NCBI GenBank assembly: GCA_963930775.1
Contig: OZ005707.1
Span: 4,464,001 to 4,528,000, forward strand
DNA length: 64,000 nucleotides
Source: Cliona cf. orientalis
Taxonomy: Eukaryota; Porifera; Demospongiae; Clionaida; Clionaidae
Reading direction: 5' to 3'
Positions 32,883 through 57,652 of the stretch are shown piece after piece (position 1 is the stretch's first letter; each line of letters starts with the position of its first letter). Made by a program: the position numbers and the translations under genes. Under the pieces are notes generated by a model. The model searched no databases. It saw only the letters and a list, made by a program, of their open reading frames with translations, and was not told where the DNA came from.

Positions 32883-35778
32883 ATGTTTCTTAGACCGCCT
32901 GCCATGACCAGTGTACTACTATGCTTAACCTCAGGTAAGCACTATCAGAATTAAACTGAATTCATGCTTTAATAGTGTGTTATTGTTCTTATGCTTACTG
33001 GGCCACAACTATAGCTGGAGATGTACCTCCATAGCATACAAACCAGTGCAAATCGCAGGTTTTCACTGCATTTAATATGTACTTGATTGGAAGTGTGTTC
33101 CCAGTACAAATTGCATCTTGTAGGGATACATGACCAACTCCTTGAGTCTAGGGCATGCAATTTGCTAGTGGACTGCATATGCATGTGGACAGATACAGCT
33201 GTAGTTTCACTTCTTTTGCCTGCATGCCTGTTCCTTAGGATTATTGCTGCAACTGCTGTTTGAAGCTGGAGAAGCAAAGACATGTCGACTCGTATCCTGT
33301 GAAAGAAGAATGAAAATGGAAAGCCACGGTTATGGTAAGCTTAAGCTCCTGATGCTATTATTATGATGCTGTGTCAATATTGCATGAGCAGGATGAACAA
33401 ATTACCAATAAATAATATTTACCTTGTTTGCTGTCATTGCTCTTGAAATTGCAAAAAACAAGGCTGCAAGTGCCTCAGGGAGTATTTTTAATGATGAGGT
33501 CATTGCATGGTTGCAGACAGCAGTAATAAGAATCCATACAAGAAAATCGGTCAGTTTTGAGCACAAAACAAGGTGTCACATTCCTCCCTTTTTATGGTAA
33601 CCATAGTAACTCGGCTGTCTCAGGTTTTTTGACGACTCAGCTAATTACTTTGCCCTTATCTCTGCTCCAGTGTCATAAAACATTGAGTGCAATAATATAA
33701 TTGCTCATGGAAACAGCAGCTGAGATGAAGTACGTCTGGTATGCTTGATAGTCAACAGCCTGTTGATGGAAAGTGGAGTGCTAAGTGGCTTACAGGCAGC
33801 CATACCTATAATATGAACTGTAACTCTAGAGTAATTGTGTAAAGTGCACCTCAATGGGGCTAATATTGAATAATAATATTATTATGATCGCAGCAAAAAG
33901 AATAACACAGGCTGCATTCAATAGTCATCTGCAATTACTGACTGGACATGACTACTTTGCCTGGGGTCCCCTGGGGTCCTTTGATCATGCAGCCATGAAA
34001 CTTGTCGTAATTGCACAGATACTAAAAGTGTATGCATTAATTTTGATTTTCTACAGATTCTCTTCTGAGCCCAGTGCAAATAGATGTTGGAGAGTGTGGT
34101 GAAGTGTATGAAAGCTCACAGGTGAGAATATCTACATGTGTGGCTAATTACATGCAATTTCAATTACCAGGGCTGTATATTTATTGAACAGAGGTATGAA
34201 TTGTAATATACTGTGACTATGCTTTATTATGTGCATTATACAGCAGACTATCACAACTGCAGCAAGTTATATAACTATGACACACGGTGTACATTATTGC
34301 AGGATTGTGAGCTTCCAGGTAGCGACCTAGTCCCACAGCAGGAGGGATCTGGAGAGCCACAGCAAGAAATCTGTCTGAGAAGATGTGAGCCACGGTCGTA
34401 CTCAAGAATACATGGCAGCAACCGTGAAGCACCCTTCACTGTCTTATCCATCAAAAGTTGCTACGGAACAAGACACCACTGCCTCAAGGTACATACTACT
34501 ATGAATAATTAGCATTACGTAATGTTTTCCTAATTCGCTGCCACACACTGATGGTCACACATATGCAGGAATGTGTAAGAAAACCAAATTACGTCTACAT
34601 GTTTCCAGGCTCTAAGTATCAACAACGCATTGACGTTGGCAAGTGCGTGGGTCAGTGTACTGACAATTCATCTCTAGGTAAAGCAAACAGCCATTATACC
34701 AATAGCTTGTTTACACTGGTTAAGTGTACTTGCATATAAACACACAACACATGTCCGTATGGAACCCAAACCATGTATTCACCTACATGTACCTATCTAT
34801 CCTACTACAGAATGTGTTGCTTCACGAGTCAGATATGCAGCCATCAATGGACCTAATGGTAAGTACATGAAACATACTTGTGTATAATGACAACAAATTG
34901 CCCCTGTACAAAGCCAGAGAGAGACGTGACCTTCTCTGTGTGCTCCTGATATGCAGGCTTTGAGACAATGAGGATTGTAGAGGAGTGCTCATGCAAGAAT
35001 ACACTCTGCTACAGGGTAGACCACTTTCAGTCATTCTCAGAGCTGGTCGTGAACCAGAATAACAACACAACCGTACAGAAGAAACGCAGAGAAAGAGTAA
35101 GACAAAACTGTCCAATGAATGCATGCCTTCACTGTGAAGATAAGTGGTGCATGACCACACTTGAATACTAATATCTTATCACTACAGCTTATCAACATCG
35201 GAAAGTGCATTGGATCGTGTCCAGGGGTCAAAATTCCAGGCACTTGCTACCCGTGAGTACGATCACACGTGATTGTTATGTTGGTATGGCATGATCAGAC
35301 AGTGAGATAACTTATGTATGCACTGATTGTCTGGTTTGAGCTGACTTTCTTGAGCAAGCTCGGTTGCAATGAACACTATCTCTCATAATCAGCATCGAAT
35401 TTTTGTAGCAGTTAGGGAATCCTTCAGTAATTAGAGCCCAGGCACAGAGGCACAAAAAGTTTATTAGTAATAATTGGTGAAATTAATGAGGCAATAATGA
35501 AAATTATTGTGAAATGCCATTTCTTTGTCATAACATCATTCTTTTGGGGAACTTTTTTGCCCTTCCCCTAGGTCCTCCCGTATGACTACTGCACTACTCT
35601 AAGTCTCGAGTCAATTATTATTATGAATTGCAGGTCAGATGATAACTGCATCTTCTATCTTGGGGAGAGGAACGCCAATTGCGTACCCACAGCAGGAGAA
35701 AGCCACACATACACAGACCTTAATGGAATAGAACAATCAGTAGCAGCCATTAAGGAGTGTGGATGTAGCACAGGGTGA
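32883..35778 (+). CDS. Secreted Cys-rich protein with three cystine-knot-like repeats
   Basis: Nine exons: 32883-32934, 33239-33334, 34057-34121, 34303-34488, 34569-34677, 34811-34858, 34957-35096, 35188-35252 and 35634-35778. All phases fit, giving 906 nt and 301 aa. The N-terminus has a hydrophobic signal-peptide-like segment (TSVLLCLTSGLLLQLLF). Three homologous units follow, each with a (D/N)(V/I)G-x-C element (IDVGECG, IDVGKCVGQC, INIGKCIGSC) and later a strand-plus-Cys element (VLSIKSCYG, MRIVEECSC, VAAIKECGC). This spacing resembles C-terminal cystine-knot domains of extracellular ligands. KKRR at residues 227-230 just before unit three is a candidate proprotein-convertase site; cutting there would release a 71-residue final unit. 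No named family could be assigned. Alternatives are a matrix protein or an undescribed ligand. Confidence 0.75.
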
Positions 35779-36062
35779 TGCCATGATCACATAAATTTAT
35801 CATCTGTGCGACTGTTTCACTCTTCATTCAAATCCTGTTCCACGTATCAATCACGTTCTACAGTGTTATTACCCCTTCATGAAAGTTATCTTTATGATTG
35901 ATCACCATTCACCCTTTACTACTATAACATTATTAGCCCTCGAATTTCCATAATATCATAATATTATTATTCATAATCCTTATGTAACAGTAATTAATGT
36001 TGTTACTGGAAAGCTTTGCTTATTGTTCATGACAGAATTAACGCATGATGAAATCATTGTGT

Positions 36063-38668
36063 TTACTGAGCCCACACAAACCTTCTTAAGCGTTCATTAA
36101 CCTCTTCTGTAGTCCATTTGTAGCCACCAGCTGATGGTACTGCTGCACTGGGGTCAGATCTCTAACAGCAAATAAAGTCACATGTGGAATGGTCGACCCT
36201 TTACCATACACATATATCGACTACAAATTTAAAGTGTGAGCATCAGCTTGTTCCCAGGCCCCACAAGGAGGGAAAGGGTCTAGATACACATGCCATGCAG
36301 TTTACATGTGATTACCATGTGACACCAATAGCCTATCTATTGCATGTGTGTGGGAGGAGTTGATGTAGGATGTTAACTACTATACACAGGCTCAAGCCAG
36401 AGACCTGGGCTCGATTCCAGGAATTGATGTGTAGCCATGCCCAAGTGATGCGTTGTCATGCCAATCACATGACATGCTGCATCCTGTGTGCCCTAGAAAC
36501 TGCCCATTGTACTGTATAGCCAGAAAGTTTGGCAGGAATTAAAATTTGGTGGATTGGCCTCAATCAGTGAGAACAAAAAATTTTAGTTCGATCTAGCCAC
36601 GCCCTGAATTTGGCGCCTGCGTGTTCACCTGATCGAGGGGAGTGGTTTGCTGTAGCTTCCATTGATCGAGCAATAATATGGAGTTGAAACTGGCAGCTGC
36701 GAATGAGGGCATAATTTTTTTTAAGGAATGTTAGGAAAGGGAAACCAAAAACAAGCCTAGGTAAGTGGAGATTCGAGCGAGCGACATGAGGGCCCAAAGA
36801 TCACACCCACCAATTTGCTTTGCTATGCGCAATTGCCTTCGCACACGCAAAGGAATGATTTGATATAGGCAGATTTTTATTTGGTGGTTGGCTGGTCAAT
36901 CTGTTAAACCGCCAAATTTTCCGGCAAACGGTACACATGTATAAGATCCTTTCCCTCCTTGAGAGCGGGCTGAGACTGAGACTATATCAATCCCACTACT
37001 TGCTTCCATTGACGACTACAAGCATATCTTTCAAATGGATAGAAACTGCACGTGCTGCCTTACTACAAAGTACGAAGTATTGGTAAAATATTTCATGAGC
37101 AGAAAGATTCCAAGTGGCGAGTGAAGCTGCAAAATTACTAGATTTCTCTAGCCAGCTGATTGACAGTGACATGATCAGCCAGCATGTACACATGCTCTAT
37201 GGTGATTGAGCAGGACGGTGGAATGCCACTGTCTTCACCCTTTCGTTCGATGATCTTTACCTATTCCATCTATATGTGGCCAGGTGGGTGGATAGAACAG
37301 GTAAAGGTCGTCAAAAGGGTACCCTTAGTGTTGATAAGGAGTGAGCTTATTTCTTTATTATGACTTACAGCTTTTTCTGCACAGGCAACAAAATCCTGTA
37401 TCTCCTTTCGGCATGGAATGTCATCAAATGAATTCACTTTCCAACAAGACATGACTGCTGTCATCTCAGAGAGACATGGAACAACTGCAGGAAAAAATAG
37501 CGGCATCACCAAAATTAATTATCTCCCCAGTAGCAATTTACTTTTCTGTGGTTATGAGGTAATTATGGTGTAATTATGATGAAACCTATGGTGTAATCTA
37601 TGAGGTAATTATGAGAAAATTCAGGGCCTCGCTGGAGCCTTTCTGGGACTTGAAAATCAGTAAATATGTAGAGTATCTTACACGTGTATCCAGCGAATAT
37701 ATTACAAGCTGAGCGCTACTTTCTGTGAGAAGTACTGTTGGTTGAACTTCACGTGTTTTCTTGGCTTACGTAATGCCGTGGATAAATAAAGCTAGCCTTG
37801 CGCTATATATAGCACGCATTGTCACAAGGGGCTGTCCCGCGCGCGACTGCAGCAGCGTGACCAACCTGAAGTTCGGAAGGAATACTGTACTGTCGAGTTC
37901 ATCTCTGTGATTGAAGCATCGAAACTTGTCGCTGTCAAGGCTGAGAGTCGATCTTAGACGCCATCTCCATGATTTCTGGGGCGAGCATCGATCGATGTGT
38001 ACGCATTCTATTGACGACTTTTTACCACATGCACCATTACACTATGCAGCTACTGGGGAGATGGTCAAGGGTTCATTACATATAACATTCCTTGCAGACA
38101 TGGGAAGAAATTTTAAACGATATTCAGGAAATTCCTCCTATCAATTATAATTGGTCAGACATATTAATGTGCTCTATATACAGCACTGTAACACATTAGC
38201 CAAGCAAAAAGTCAGTTGTTTAAAAAAGCACCTCAGCTACATAATGTACGGCACCCTAAAGTGCTTCAGCTAGTGCAGGTTCTCAGTATCCTTGTAGCTC
38301 CTGAAAGTTCACATTCAGTTCCCACCAATAGGCATGATAGGAACCAGGTCAGAACTTCCTGATAGAGCGCTGAATATTATTTTAAATTTCTTAACATGTC
38401 TACATGAATCTTCCTGCATAAACAACACCGAAACAGTTTATCATCCCTCTAGCAGAGACCCAGGATAGAGTAGGTAAAGGTCGTCGGGCAAGAACGGGGT
38501 CTACTAATCATGATCATCACAGAGACAGCAGTCATGTAGATACATTAAATTACAGAGGGGTATCTTACTTCGAGAAGCTTTTCTGGATGTCCTCACGCTA
38601 GATTTCAGCTTCATGGGCCGCATGAAGCCGCGAGCATGCTTTGTTAGAGCTGCACCGCCATGCACCAT
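36063..38668 (-). CDS. CHCHD1: CHCHD1 / MRPS37, twin CX9C mitochondrial small-subunit ribosomal protein
   Basis: Minus-strand exons 38668-38569, 37484-37369 and 36161-36063 (phases 1, 0) give 315 nt and 104 aa, compared with 118 in human. The N-terminus is basic (MVHGGAALTKHARGFMRPMK). The core carries four cysteines at about 37, 47, 58 and 68 in two CX9C motifs, CLSEMTAVMSC and CRKEIQDFVAC, joined by WKVNSFDDIP. This matches the human core CITEMSVMMAC, WKQNEF, CRKEIQGFLDC closely. Twin CX9C proteins enter the intermembrane space by the Mia40 oxidative pathway, while CHCHD1 ends up in the mitoribosome small subunit. The C-terminal exon (WTTEEVNERLRRF) fits the human tail. The first exon is the least certain part; phase and position support it. 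Confidence 0.82.
36162..37368. other. CHCHD1 intron 2
   Basis: It holds the inverted element 36510-36932. The rest is unannotated. An aataaa at about 36170 lies on the plus strand and is too far from the upstream plus-strand gene to claim as its polyadenylation signal. Confidence 0.45.
36510..36932. mobile_element. TACTGTATAGCC MITE related to 30785
   Basis: The left end tactgtatagccagaaagtt and the right end ttttccggcaaacggta form imperfect inverted ends, and gaattaaaatttggtgg and accgccaaatttt pair near the ends. The interior differs from the copy in IVD intron 8, so part may be a further insertion. Confidence 0.55.
37485..38568. other. CHCHD1 intron 1
   Basis: No repeat was identified. 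The plus-strand frame 37911-38150 was considered and not accepted as a gene. The octamer taaaggtcgtc occurs twice (37303 and 38474), which may reflect an old short repeat. Confidence 0.35.
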
Positions 38669-39098
38669 TATTTTCCTTCTTCACCTTTGAACTTAGCCTC
38701 GGATGCCGCGCTGCGGCGCTGGTGCACCGGTACGCGGTGATGCATATCGCATTCAGCGCTGCGGAAAAGGGTGGGGTCTGGATTCGAGACTAAGTACTGA
38801 GCATGCGCAGCACTCTCTCCCGCAAACAGAAGCCTCCAAAATACTTGCGTCAGGGAGACGCTGATCACTTGCAAATTAGGAAGCCTGCGAAGCACAACCC
38901 GGTATATAGGAAATACGGCAATCAGTGGTCGAATCTTAGAAGATTACACTGAGTTTCTGCAGGTATCGAACCGCACGAGTTCAAGTGAGTGTTAAACGGT
39001 AACACTGTTATCTACAGAGTGTCGTGATTTATCTTATCTACTCTTTACCAATTGACAGATCAGCTGTTTTAGCCTTCATCACCTATTAGATTCGAAGG
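38669..39098. promoter_or_regulatory. Bidirectional promoter region with NRF1-like site
   Basis: These 430 bp separate the CHCHD1 start (minus) from the start of the unrecognised plus-strand gene. A gcatgcgca site at 38801-38809 matches the NRF1-type palindrome core (GCGCATGCGC) and is the same motif seen upstream of the cathepsin genes. NRF1 commonly controls nuclear genes for mitochondrial proteins, which fits CHCHD1. Confidence 0.55.
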
Positions 39099-42000
39099 AT
39101 GGGATCCCTTGTCAGTTCACATAGGTAAGCATGCTGTATTATTATTTTTCACTTTGATGATGATTATGATAATTATTATTATAGACCTTTAGCAATAGTT
39201 TGATACTGCTATGTTGCATGCATGGTATACATATTGTGAGTATCGGCAGCTACAGCCTGCATGTGCCAGAGTATGATAGAGATATCACTCGCTTGCTGCT
39301 CTAGCTGAGTCAGATGTTTGTGCACCACTGTGATAATACGACACATCAAACATTTCCCCGATACGTGATAGCTACATAGAATCATGCATCTCTTTCCAGG
39401 ACTTGAAACCTTGTATAGAGGTAGTTATTCCTAGTAAGGTAATTTCACAGTCATGAAAAGAGGCAAAGCATGTTCCTGGCAGGATCTGCATGTTGCAAGG
39501 ATTTGTTCGGGTGCAGCCCTACATACCAGGCACTTCCTAAGCATTCACTTTTACATCAAACTCTTGATACGATAACAACATTAATTGAATCGAAAGTACA
39601 AATCAAAGATATTTCAAATTTCTTGTATTAATTGGATAGAAAGTACAATTTCAGCTGTTGAGTAGAGGAGTAATGTTAGCTGGTTGTGACCCCAATGCCA
39701 TCAAAGCAGCCACACCAATGTAGACCCTATTGTTTATATCAATCCAGTACAAACATGAACGTACACCCTTGTGTGCAAAGTTTACCTGTGACAGAGGTAT
39801 TCGTTGGAAAATACCCTTACCTGAAGTATAATCTTAGGCTCAGAGTGTACACAACCATAAACTCCACTTAGTTTTTCCATTAGAGGTGGCTAGCATGCGA
39901 AGTAATCCAGTTAGCTGTACATGTGAAGAGGTATTTTGGCTGAACTGCCCCATAAGGTAGAATATTGATATCCTTGTATAGTGAAGTTTGAAGTGTAAAG
40001 TGATTAGTACCAATATTGTGTGTTTACCACTTCTGAACCGGCATCCTATTACACAGAAAGCTGTAAATCAGCTGTTAATTGGTATCTGATATATAGGATT
40101 AGTTGTTAGGCTGGCTTCACCCTTGAAATGGTCATAATATTATTCTGATAATCATTTCATTAGCAATAAAGGATTGCTTCAAAGGGTCGTGTTTATCGTA
40201 CACGATTAATTTTGAAATGCCTCATTTAGGCTCCCTGCAAATTCTACGGCTAAAATTTTAAACATTACTCAAGAGTCCCCTACCAAACATTAGGCCATGA
40301 TTAGTGTTGTACTAGTTTAAGCGTAAATTCTTAAGGTAATAGGGTATAGTTGTCCTTATGCATAATAGAAACAGGGAAGTTCCTTAAAACTGTGTACATT
40401 TCCTTTCCCTGCACCCATTTTGGTAGACTCTACTGATGCGTGCACGGCCAATTATGGAGTGAAACAACATTTCATTGTGCAAAATAATAGGATGACATCT
40501 TACAAGCATCACAATATTATAGCAAACTATGTCGCAGTAGTATAAATCATGCACACAGAAGAATTCCAGTGAAAGGAACATTGTACACGTACATGAAAGA
40601 ATAATCACTCCCAGAACTAAAAATTAATGACCCTGCCAAAGTTCACGGTTGATTTGCGTTAGACTCAAGAGGAGGCTACCTGTAACGATTAGATCATCAT
40701 TAGTGGTGCATGTCTGGGAGTGGCAAGTCAAACAGATGTTTTCAATTTACAACTTTCTGTAGGTCAGCTAGGTGTCACCACAGCACTGAAAGGCTAGGCC
40801 ACCAGCTACATCATAGTCCACTACAGTAAATTGCTGGCATGCTTTGAGCTGATATTGTTGGTGTGTTAGTCAACATAGTGAATAATGGGACTAATATGTC
40901 ATTGTGGCCTGATGTTGTGGCTGCCCCATGTGGGTATTGGCTAGTGGGAGAATACCAACAAACAACTGCTCCAAGCAATGCTGGAGTGTCAACAAACTCA
41001 AGAATCCTTACACGTGTGTATCATGCACTGGGGATGGTAATTACATATTCGATACTGGCTTATGTAGTCATGCACGTGGATGTTCTGATTTCACGATGAG
41101 CTGCAGTGTATAGTGGTGTGTGTGTATGTTTGTGTATAATAATATTATTATGTGTGTGAGTGTGAGCATCATAGTGGTGACTGGGTGTAATGTACGGGAC
41201 ATACTAAACACACTACATGAACAGATAATGGTGCAATGGCGAAACACCCAAGGAATAGAGTGAGTTTAAGTACAGGGCATTGAATGATGGTGCCAGTGCA
41301 TACCCCGAGTGTCCCTAGCTCGTGGAAGAGTCCTCTAATGAGGTTAAAGACAGTACACATAGAAGAGAGAAAGCAAAGGGTGTGAGTGAGTGCACCACAG
41401 TGTGTGCATGTGTGTAACTGACTCACTGAGTGATAATTATTAGCCTATAGGGTTAGCAACCATTATCTATCCTCGTTTGACATAGTCCAATGCTTCTGTA
41501 TTCCAAGGATTACAGTATACTATTCTCAATTAGGACATCATCTACATCAACTTTCTCCTTGAGATTCTATGAAGTCAACAAAAGGAGGAGGAGAAGATCC
41601 AGTAAGTACTGTCACTAACATGCAAGCAATAATGCTATTTGTATGAAATCATTAAATACCAGCGTACATCATCTGCAGATCACAGTGGAGTGCCGAAAGA
41701 TAAAAGAGACTCAATGAATCGACCAGTGCTGAGATTGCAAGTCAAACAAGAAACCCTTGAGAGACAGGGAATAAAGGCAAACCCAGGAAACATTCACATG
41801 GTGTCAAAAGGCACTCTTAGAAATCTAGCCAGAGAATCTGGCATCCGTGCAGGTGAGTGGTAGCTAAACTGAATCACAGTAATGCTCCTTAATTCAAGTT
41901 GGTATTCTTGTATAAAACATACCTGGCTTTAATTAATAGTGTTATGAATTTACGTACTACCAAATTCAATTAATTCCAGATCACTTATTCCCAAATGACT

Positions 42001-43312
42001 CTCCAATACATTCATCTCCTAAGAGAAACCACTCGCTCACAAACAGTCCAAATCATGCCCACCACCTGCGGCATCACTCCATCGAATCACGAGACTCTAT
42101 GGTAATCGTACAGTTTGTGGACAATGGAGCCTATGACATAAGTGAGAATACAAAAGATGAAAATGACTATGACCACCTTCTTCCGCCTGGAGAGTTCGAA
42201 CACTTGTGCACATGCACTTATGGAAGGGTAACTCCCTCCAATGGAGCCATCAGCAGTGACAGATCCAGTGATAGACAAAGAAGTGTGTCAGATTCTCATG
42301 ATGAACATTTTACTACTGTCAGAATGTAAGTTTTACAATGGATTTCCATCATCAGCCCAGTGCACATACCTAGCAAGATTGATGCCACATACTGTAGTAC
42401 ATGTGATACGGCCACTCTTCTATTCCACTGTATATAGCTACTAGGCCCAAGGGAATCAGATGTGCCAAATCCCCTATACAATTTGTCGGCCAATATTATT
42501 TTTTGAGATCATGGCCTTTGTTCAATCCACTAGAGATCGCAGTGGAAAGCCGCCAACGCTGGTGCAAGCACTGAGCATGGGAGAGCTACGCAACAGAATT
42601 ATGCAACACATGCCACCCCAGCCAGAGAAACAGAACTTAACAGTGAAAAGATCTCTCTCTGTGGGTGGTCTCTCAGCGGACTATGATCATTTGGAGGATC
42701 TGGAGGTAGACGACCCTGGCAGAGTAACAGTACCACACCGCAGGCTCATGTAAGTTGAGGTGATTCTGTTGGCTACACAGTGTAACCAATAACAGAAAAA
42801 TCTAGCCACTTTCGCATGCCCTCTTTTGTCGGTATAAATGGAGTAGCAATAACACGATGTCATGAGTGATTGTATTATTTAATTTTGTCCTTGTTTATTC
42901 CAACCAACAGCCAGAGCACAAGTCGTCTACTTGAGGATGATCATGACTGGAGTCTGGGAGAGAGCATCATAAAGACACTATCACGAGGAAACCTTTTTGA
43001 TATTGAAAATCCCACGCACGAAAGGTACGTAAGTGCTCATGCACCCACTTACTTCCCCTCCACCCAGAAAGCCACCCATAACAATGTCCATCTCTCTCTA
43101 CAGCGAGCGTGAGATAGTGAAGGCTTGGCCAGACTTAACAAGCAAATTAAAAAAGTGGAGGCAGTCACAACAAAAGTATGTTTTTAATGACATGATTGAT
43201 GTATTGGGGTGTTGATATAATATAATTAATGTAATGTTTCTGATTGTGTTTGTGTCTATATAGTTTACATCAAGTTGTTGAAGAATCGGGCGATGTGTTC
43301 ACAGAATACTGA
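39099..43312 (+). CDS. Unrecognised 354-aa protein with possible N-myristoylation and a basic cluster
   Basis: Eight exons: 39099-39124, 41534-41601, 41679-41852, 41980-42325, 42534-42749, 42911-43024, 43104-43175 and 43264-43312, with consistent phases (2, 1, 1, 2, 2, 2, 2). The total is 1065 nt. I do not recognise the family. The start MGSLVSSHR fits an N-myristoylation signal (Gly2, Ser6), and KRRRRRS at residues 25-31 could add membrane attraction, as in Src-type anchors. The middle is Ser/His/Asp-rich and probably disordered (HAHHLRHHSIESRD, DRSSDRQRSVSDS). Conserved-looking stretches are MVSKGTLRNLARESGIRA, GKPPTLVQALSMGELRNRI and IVKAWPDLTSKLKKW. There is no transmembrane segment or enzyme motif. 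It could be an adaptor or scaffold. Exon 1 rests on phase, ATG context and a clean donor only. Confidence 0.65.
39125..41533. other. Intron 1 of the unrecognised gene
   Basis: These 2.4 kb hold no accepted exon. The Cys-containing frame near 40928-41113 was considered and not included, since no phase-compatible exon with good splice sites was clear. An alternative first exon here cannot be excluded. Confidence 0.4.
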
Positions 43313-43479
43313 TTCAGCTCCACCCACACTCATCATAATCATCATCCTCAGCCAATCATCATTAATTTATAGATCCATGACGTGTACACCAAACACAATA
43401 TCACTGTTTTAACTTCCTATTGCTATTTACACATTTTGTATTTCCCTCCCAATAATAATTGATGATGCAATGATCTGAC

Positions 43480-43488
43480 GCATGCGCA
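43480..43488. promoter_or_regulatory. NRF1-like gcatgcgca site, 116 bp upstream of cathepsin 1
   Basis: The site reads gcatgcgca in the short spacer between the unrecognised gene and cathepsin gene 1. The same core recurs upstream of most other array members. Confidence 0.5.
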
Positions 43489-43603
43489 GTTCAACAATCA
43501 TGTGACCACTATAACTACGTGCAGTATTATAATTATTATAGTACTGTGCATGTGCCAAAACAAGTTTGTGATCATAATACAGCAACCGAGAGAGACACAC
43601 AGC

Positions 43604-45748
<2,145 letters not shown>

Positions 45749-46100
45749 GATAGCTAATGGTCAAGCAGCGGCTCTTGAAGTGTTAACAAAAATTAATGAT
45801 AATATTATAATTTAATATGTACTTGAAAACTGATTACATGGTAGTTGTAGTAATGTAGATCTAGTGTTCATACATGCCATGCCCCTTCATGACATTGTAG
45901 TATTTATTAAAATTAATAATATAACGTAAACCATCTCTTGATCTAGTAGACTCTTGCATGCAGGGTGTAACATCTCTGGTGTACATGCTGACGAAGCCTG
46001 CTACTATGGTCATGTGATTGAAAATAATTATTAAATTTTACCCGCATGCGCGCAAAAACACACCTTCAATACACGCTGCACGAGAGCGAGTGGAGTAACT
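45749..46100. promoter_or_regulatory. Spacer with cathepsin 2 promoter; NRF1-like site at 46044
   Basis: These 352 bp contain the 3' untranslated region of copy 1 and the promoter of copy 2. The site gcatgcgcgc (46044-46053) lies 48 bp before the start codon of copy 2. Confidence 0.5.
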
Positions 46101-48675
<2,575 letters not shown>

Positions 48676-49176
48676 TGATGTGTAGATTCTTCTACGACTT
48701 ACAATAAAATAATATCATTATAATAATGATTATTATTATTGTCTATGCACACAAATAATATTATTATTGTCTTGATTTGCACTGATTACATGCAAAAACA
48801 AAATTAGTTGAAAGTGTAGCTGTTTAGCCGCTGCAGCTGAAGAAGGACCACAAGTCTGAAACATTATTGACTAATTGCTCAACAAACAGCTTCTCTTGAA
48901 ATGCCGGGAGTGGCCTTTAGCTTGGGATTTGGGACGAAATTATAGCATAGACCACATAGCGGTTAAGTGGACATGTGACCTGCTGTGGTCATGAAGACAT
49001 ACGATAGCTGTGTCTGGTAATTAACTCCTCCACAAACACTCACTCTAACTCTCCACTGGCCCTAATAACTGTCAAGTGTACACAGTGAGTCACATGATCA
49101 CATGACCATGATGTGTTGATACCATTAACTCCAGGGAGCTTATGTACACTGCAGGGCTGTGCAGCTGCTGTTCATT
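48676..49176. other. Spacer between cathepsin copies 2 and 3
   Basis: It includes attattatta-type simple sequence near 48715-48770. No gcatgcgca site is present here, unlike the promoters of the other copies. A cluster of catgatcacatgaccatgatg (about 49092-49113) is E-box-like but not specific. Confidence 0.5.
48703..48708 (+). terminator. AATAAA polyadenylation signal of cathepsin copy 2
   Basis: A canonical hexamer occurs in acaataaaataat 28 nt after the stop codon. Confidence 0.55.
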
Positions 49177-51532
<2,356 letters not shown>

Positions 51533-51907
51533 AGTGTGCGCATAATAATATTATTATTGTCAACGTGTATAAATCACCGAACAATAATTATCGCGAACGG
51601 AAGTAACAGTGCCACGGCTACGCAATTGCGCAAGCGCACAATTCGTAGTATAGTACCAGGGACTATACATGGTAGTACATGTAAACAGTCAACTACCGGC
51701 GCGGTCAGCCAAGACTTACCAGTCACTCGATCAGTTGATGGTCTAGATCTCTTGTGGTAAGTTTGCTCATTTAGTGTGAACCAGCACAGTCTAGAAATTA
51801 TACCGATCCTCTCCTCGTATTGTATGAATAGGCGTCAGAAGGCAAGAATAATAACCGTCGTCCCAACAAGCCGAAAACAACAGTTACTGTGATTCGGTCG
51901 AGTAGTC
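51533..51907. promoter_or_regulatory. Spacer with cathepsin 4 promoter; NRF1-like site at 51627
   Basis: The site tgcgcaagcgca (51627-51638) differs from the NRF1 palindrome at one central position and lies 270 bp before the copy 4 start codon. Confidence 0.4.
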
Positions 51908-53898
<1,991 letters not shown>

Positions 53899-53954
53899 TA
53901 AATCTTTCTGGAAGTTTGAACTATTAAAATTGATGTCTATGTAGCACCTTATGA

Positions 53955-53963
53955 GCATGCGCA
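53955..53963. promoter_or_regulatory. NRF1-like gcatgcgca site upstream of cathepsin 5
   Basis: It lies 130 bp before the copy 5 start codon. A second half-site (tgcgcat) follows at about 53983. Confidence 0.5.
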
Positions 53964-54092
53964 GTAACGCCAAACGTATACACTGCGCATAGCTGCATGG
54001 CTCCACCCACTTGCAACAGTGGCAGTTACCGCTGTACATTCTGGCTATTACATTAATACCAGCTATCATCAAGGCTATTAGATCAATTTATC

Positions 54093-57652
<3,560 letters not shown>

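Noticed and set aside
32578..32907. 109-codon plus-strand open frame
   Set aside because: It overlaps the first exon of the secreted protein in another frame, and that gene has a full set of phased exons and a signal peptide.
37911..38150. 79-codon plus-strand open frame (KHRNLSLSRLRVDLRRH...)
   Set aside because: It lies in CHCHD1 intron 1, matches no family I know, and no splice-compatible neighbours were found.
40863..41113. Cys-containing frames that might be an extra exon of the 39099 gene
   Set aside because: No acceptor and donor of fitting phase gave a better model than joining 39124 directly to 41534.
42087..42278. Minus-strand frame with a hydrophobic segment resembling a membrane protein
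   Set aside because: It is the shadow of exon 4 of the 39099 gene, which has consistent phases on the plus strand.
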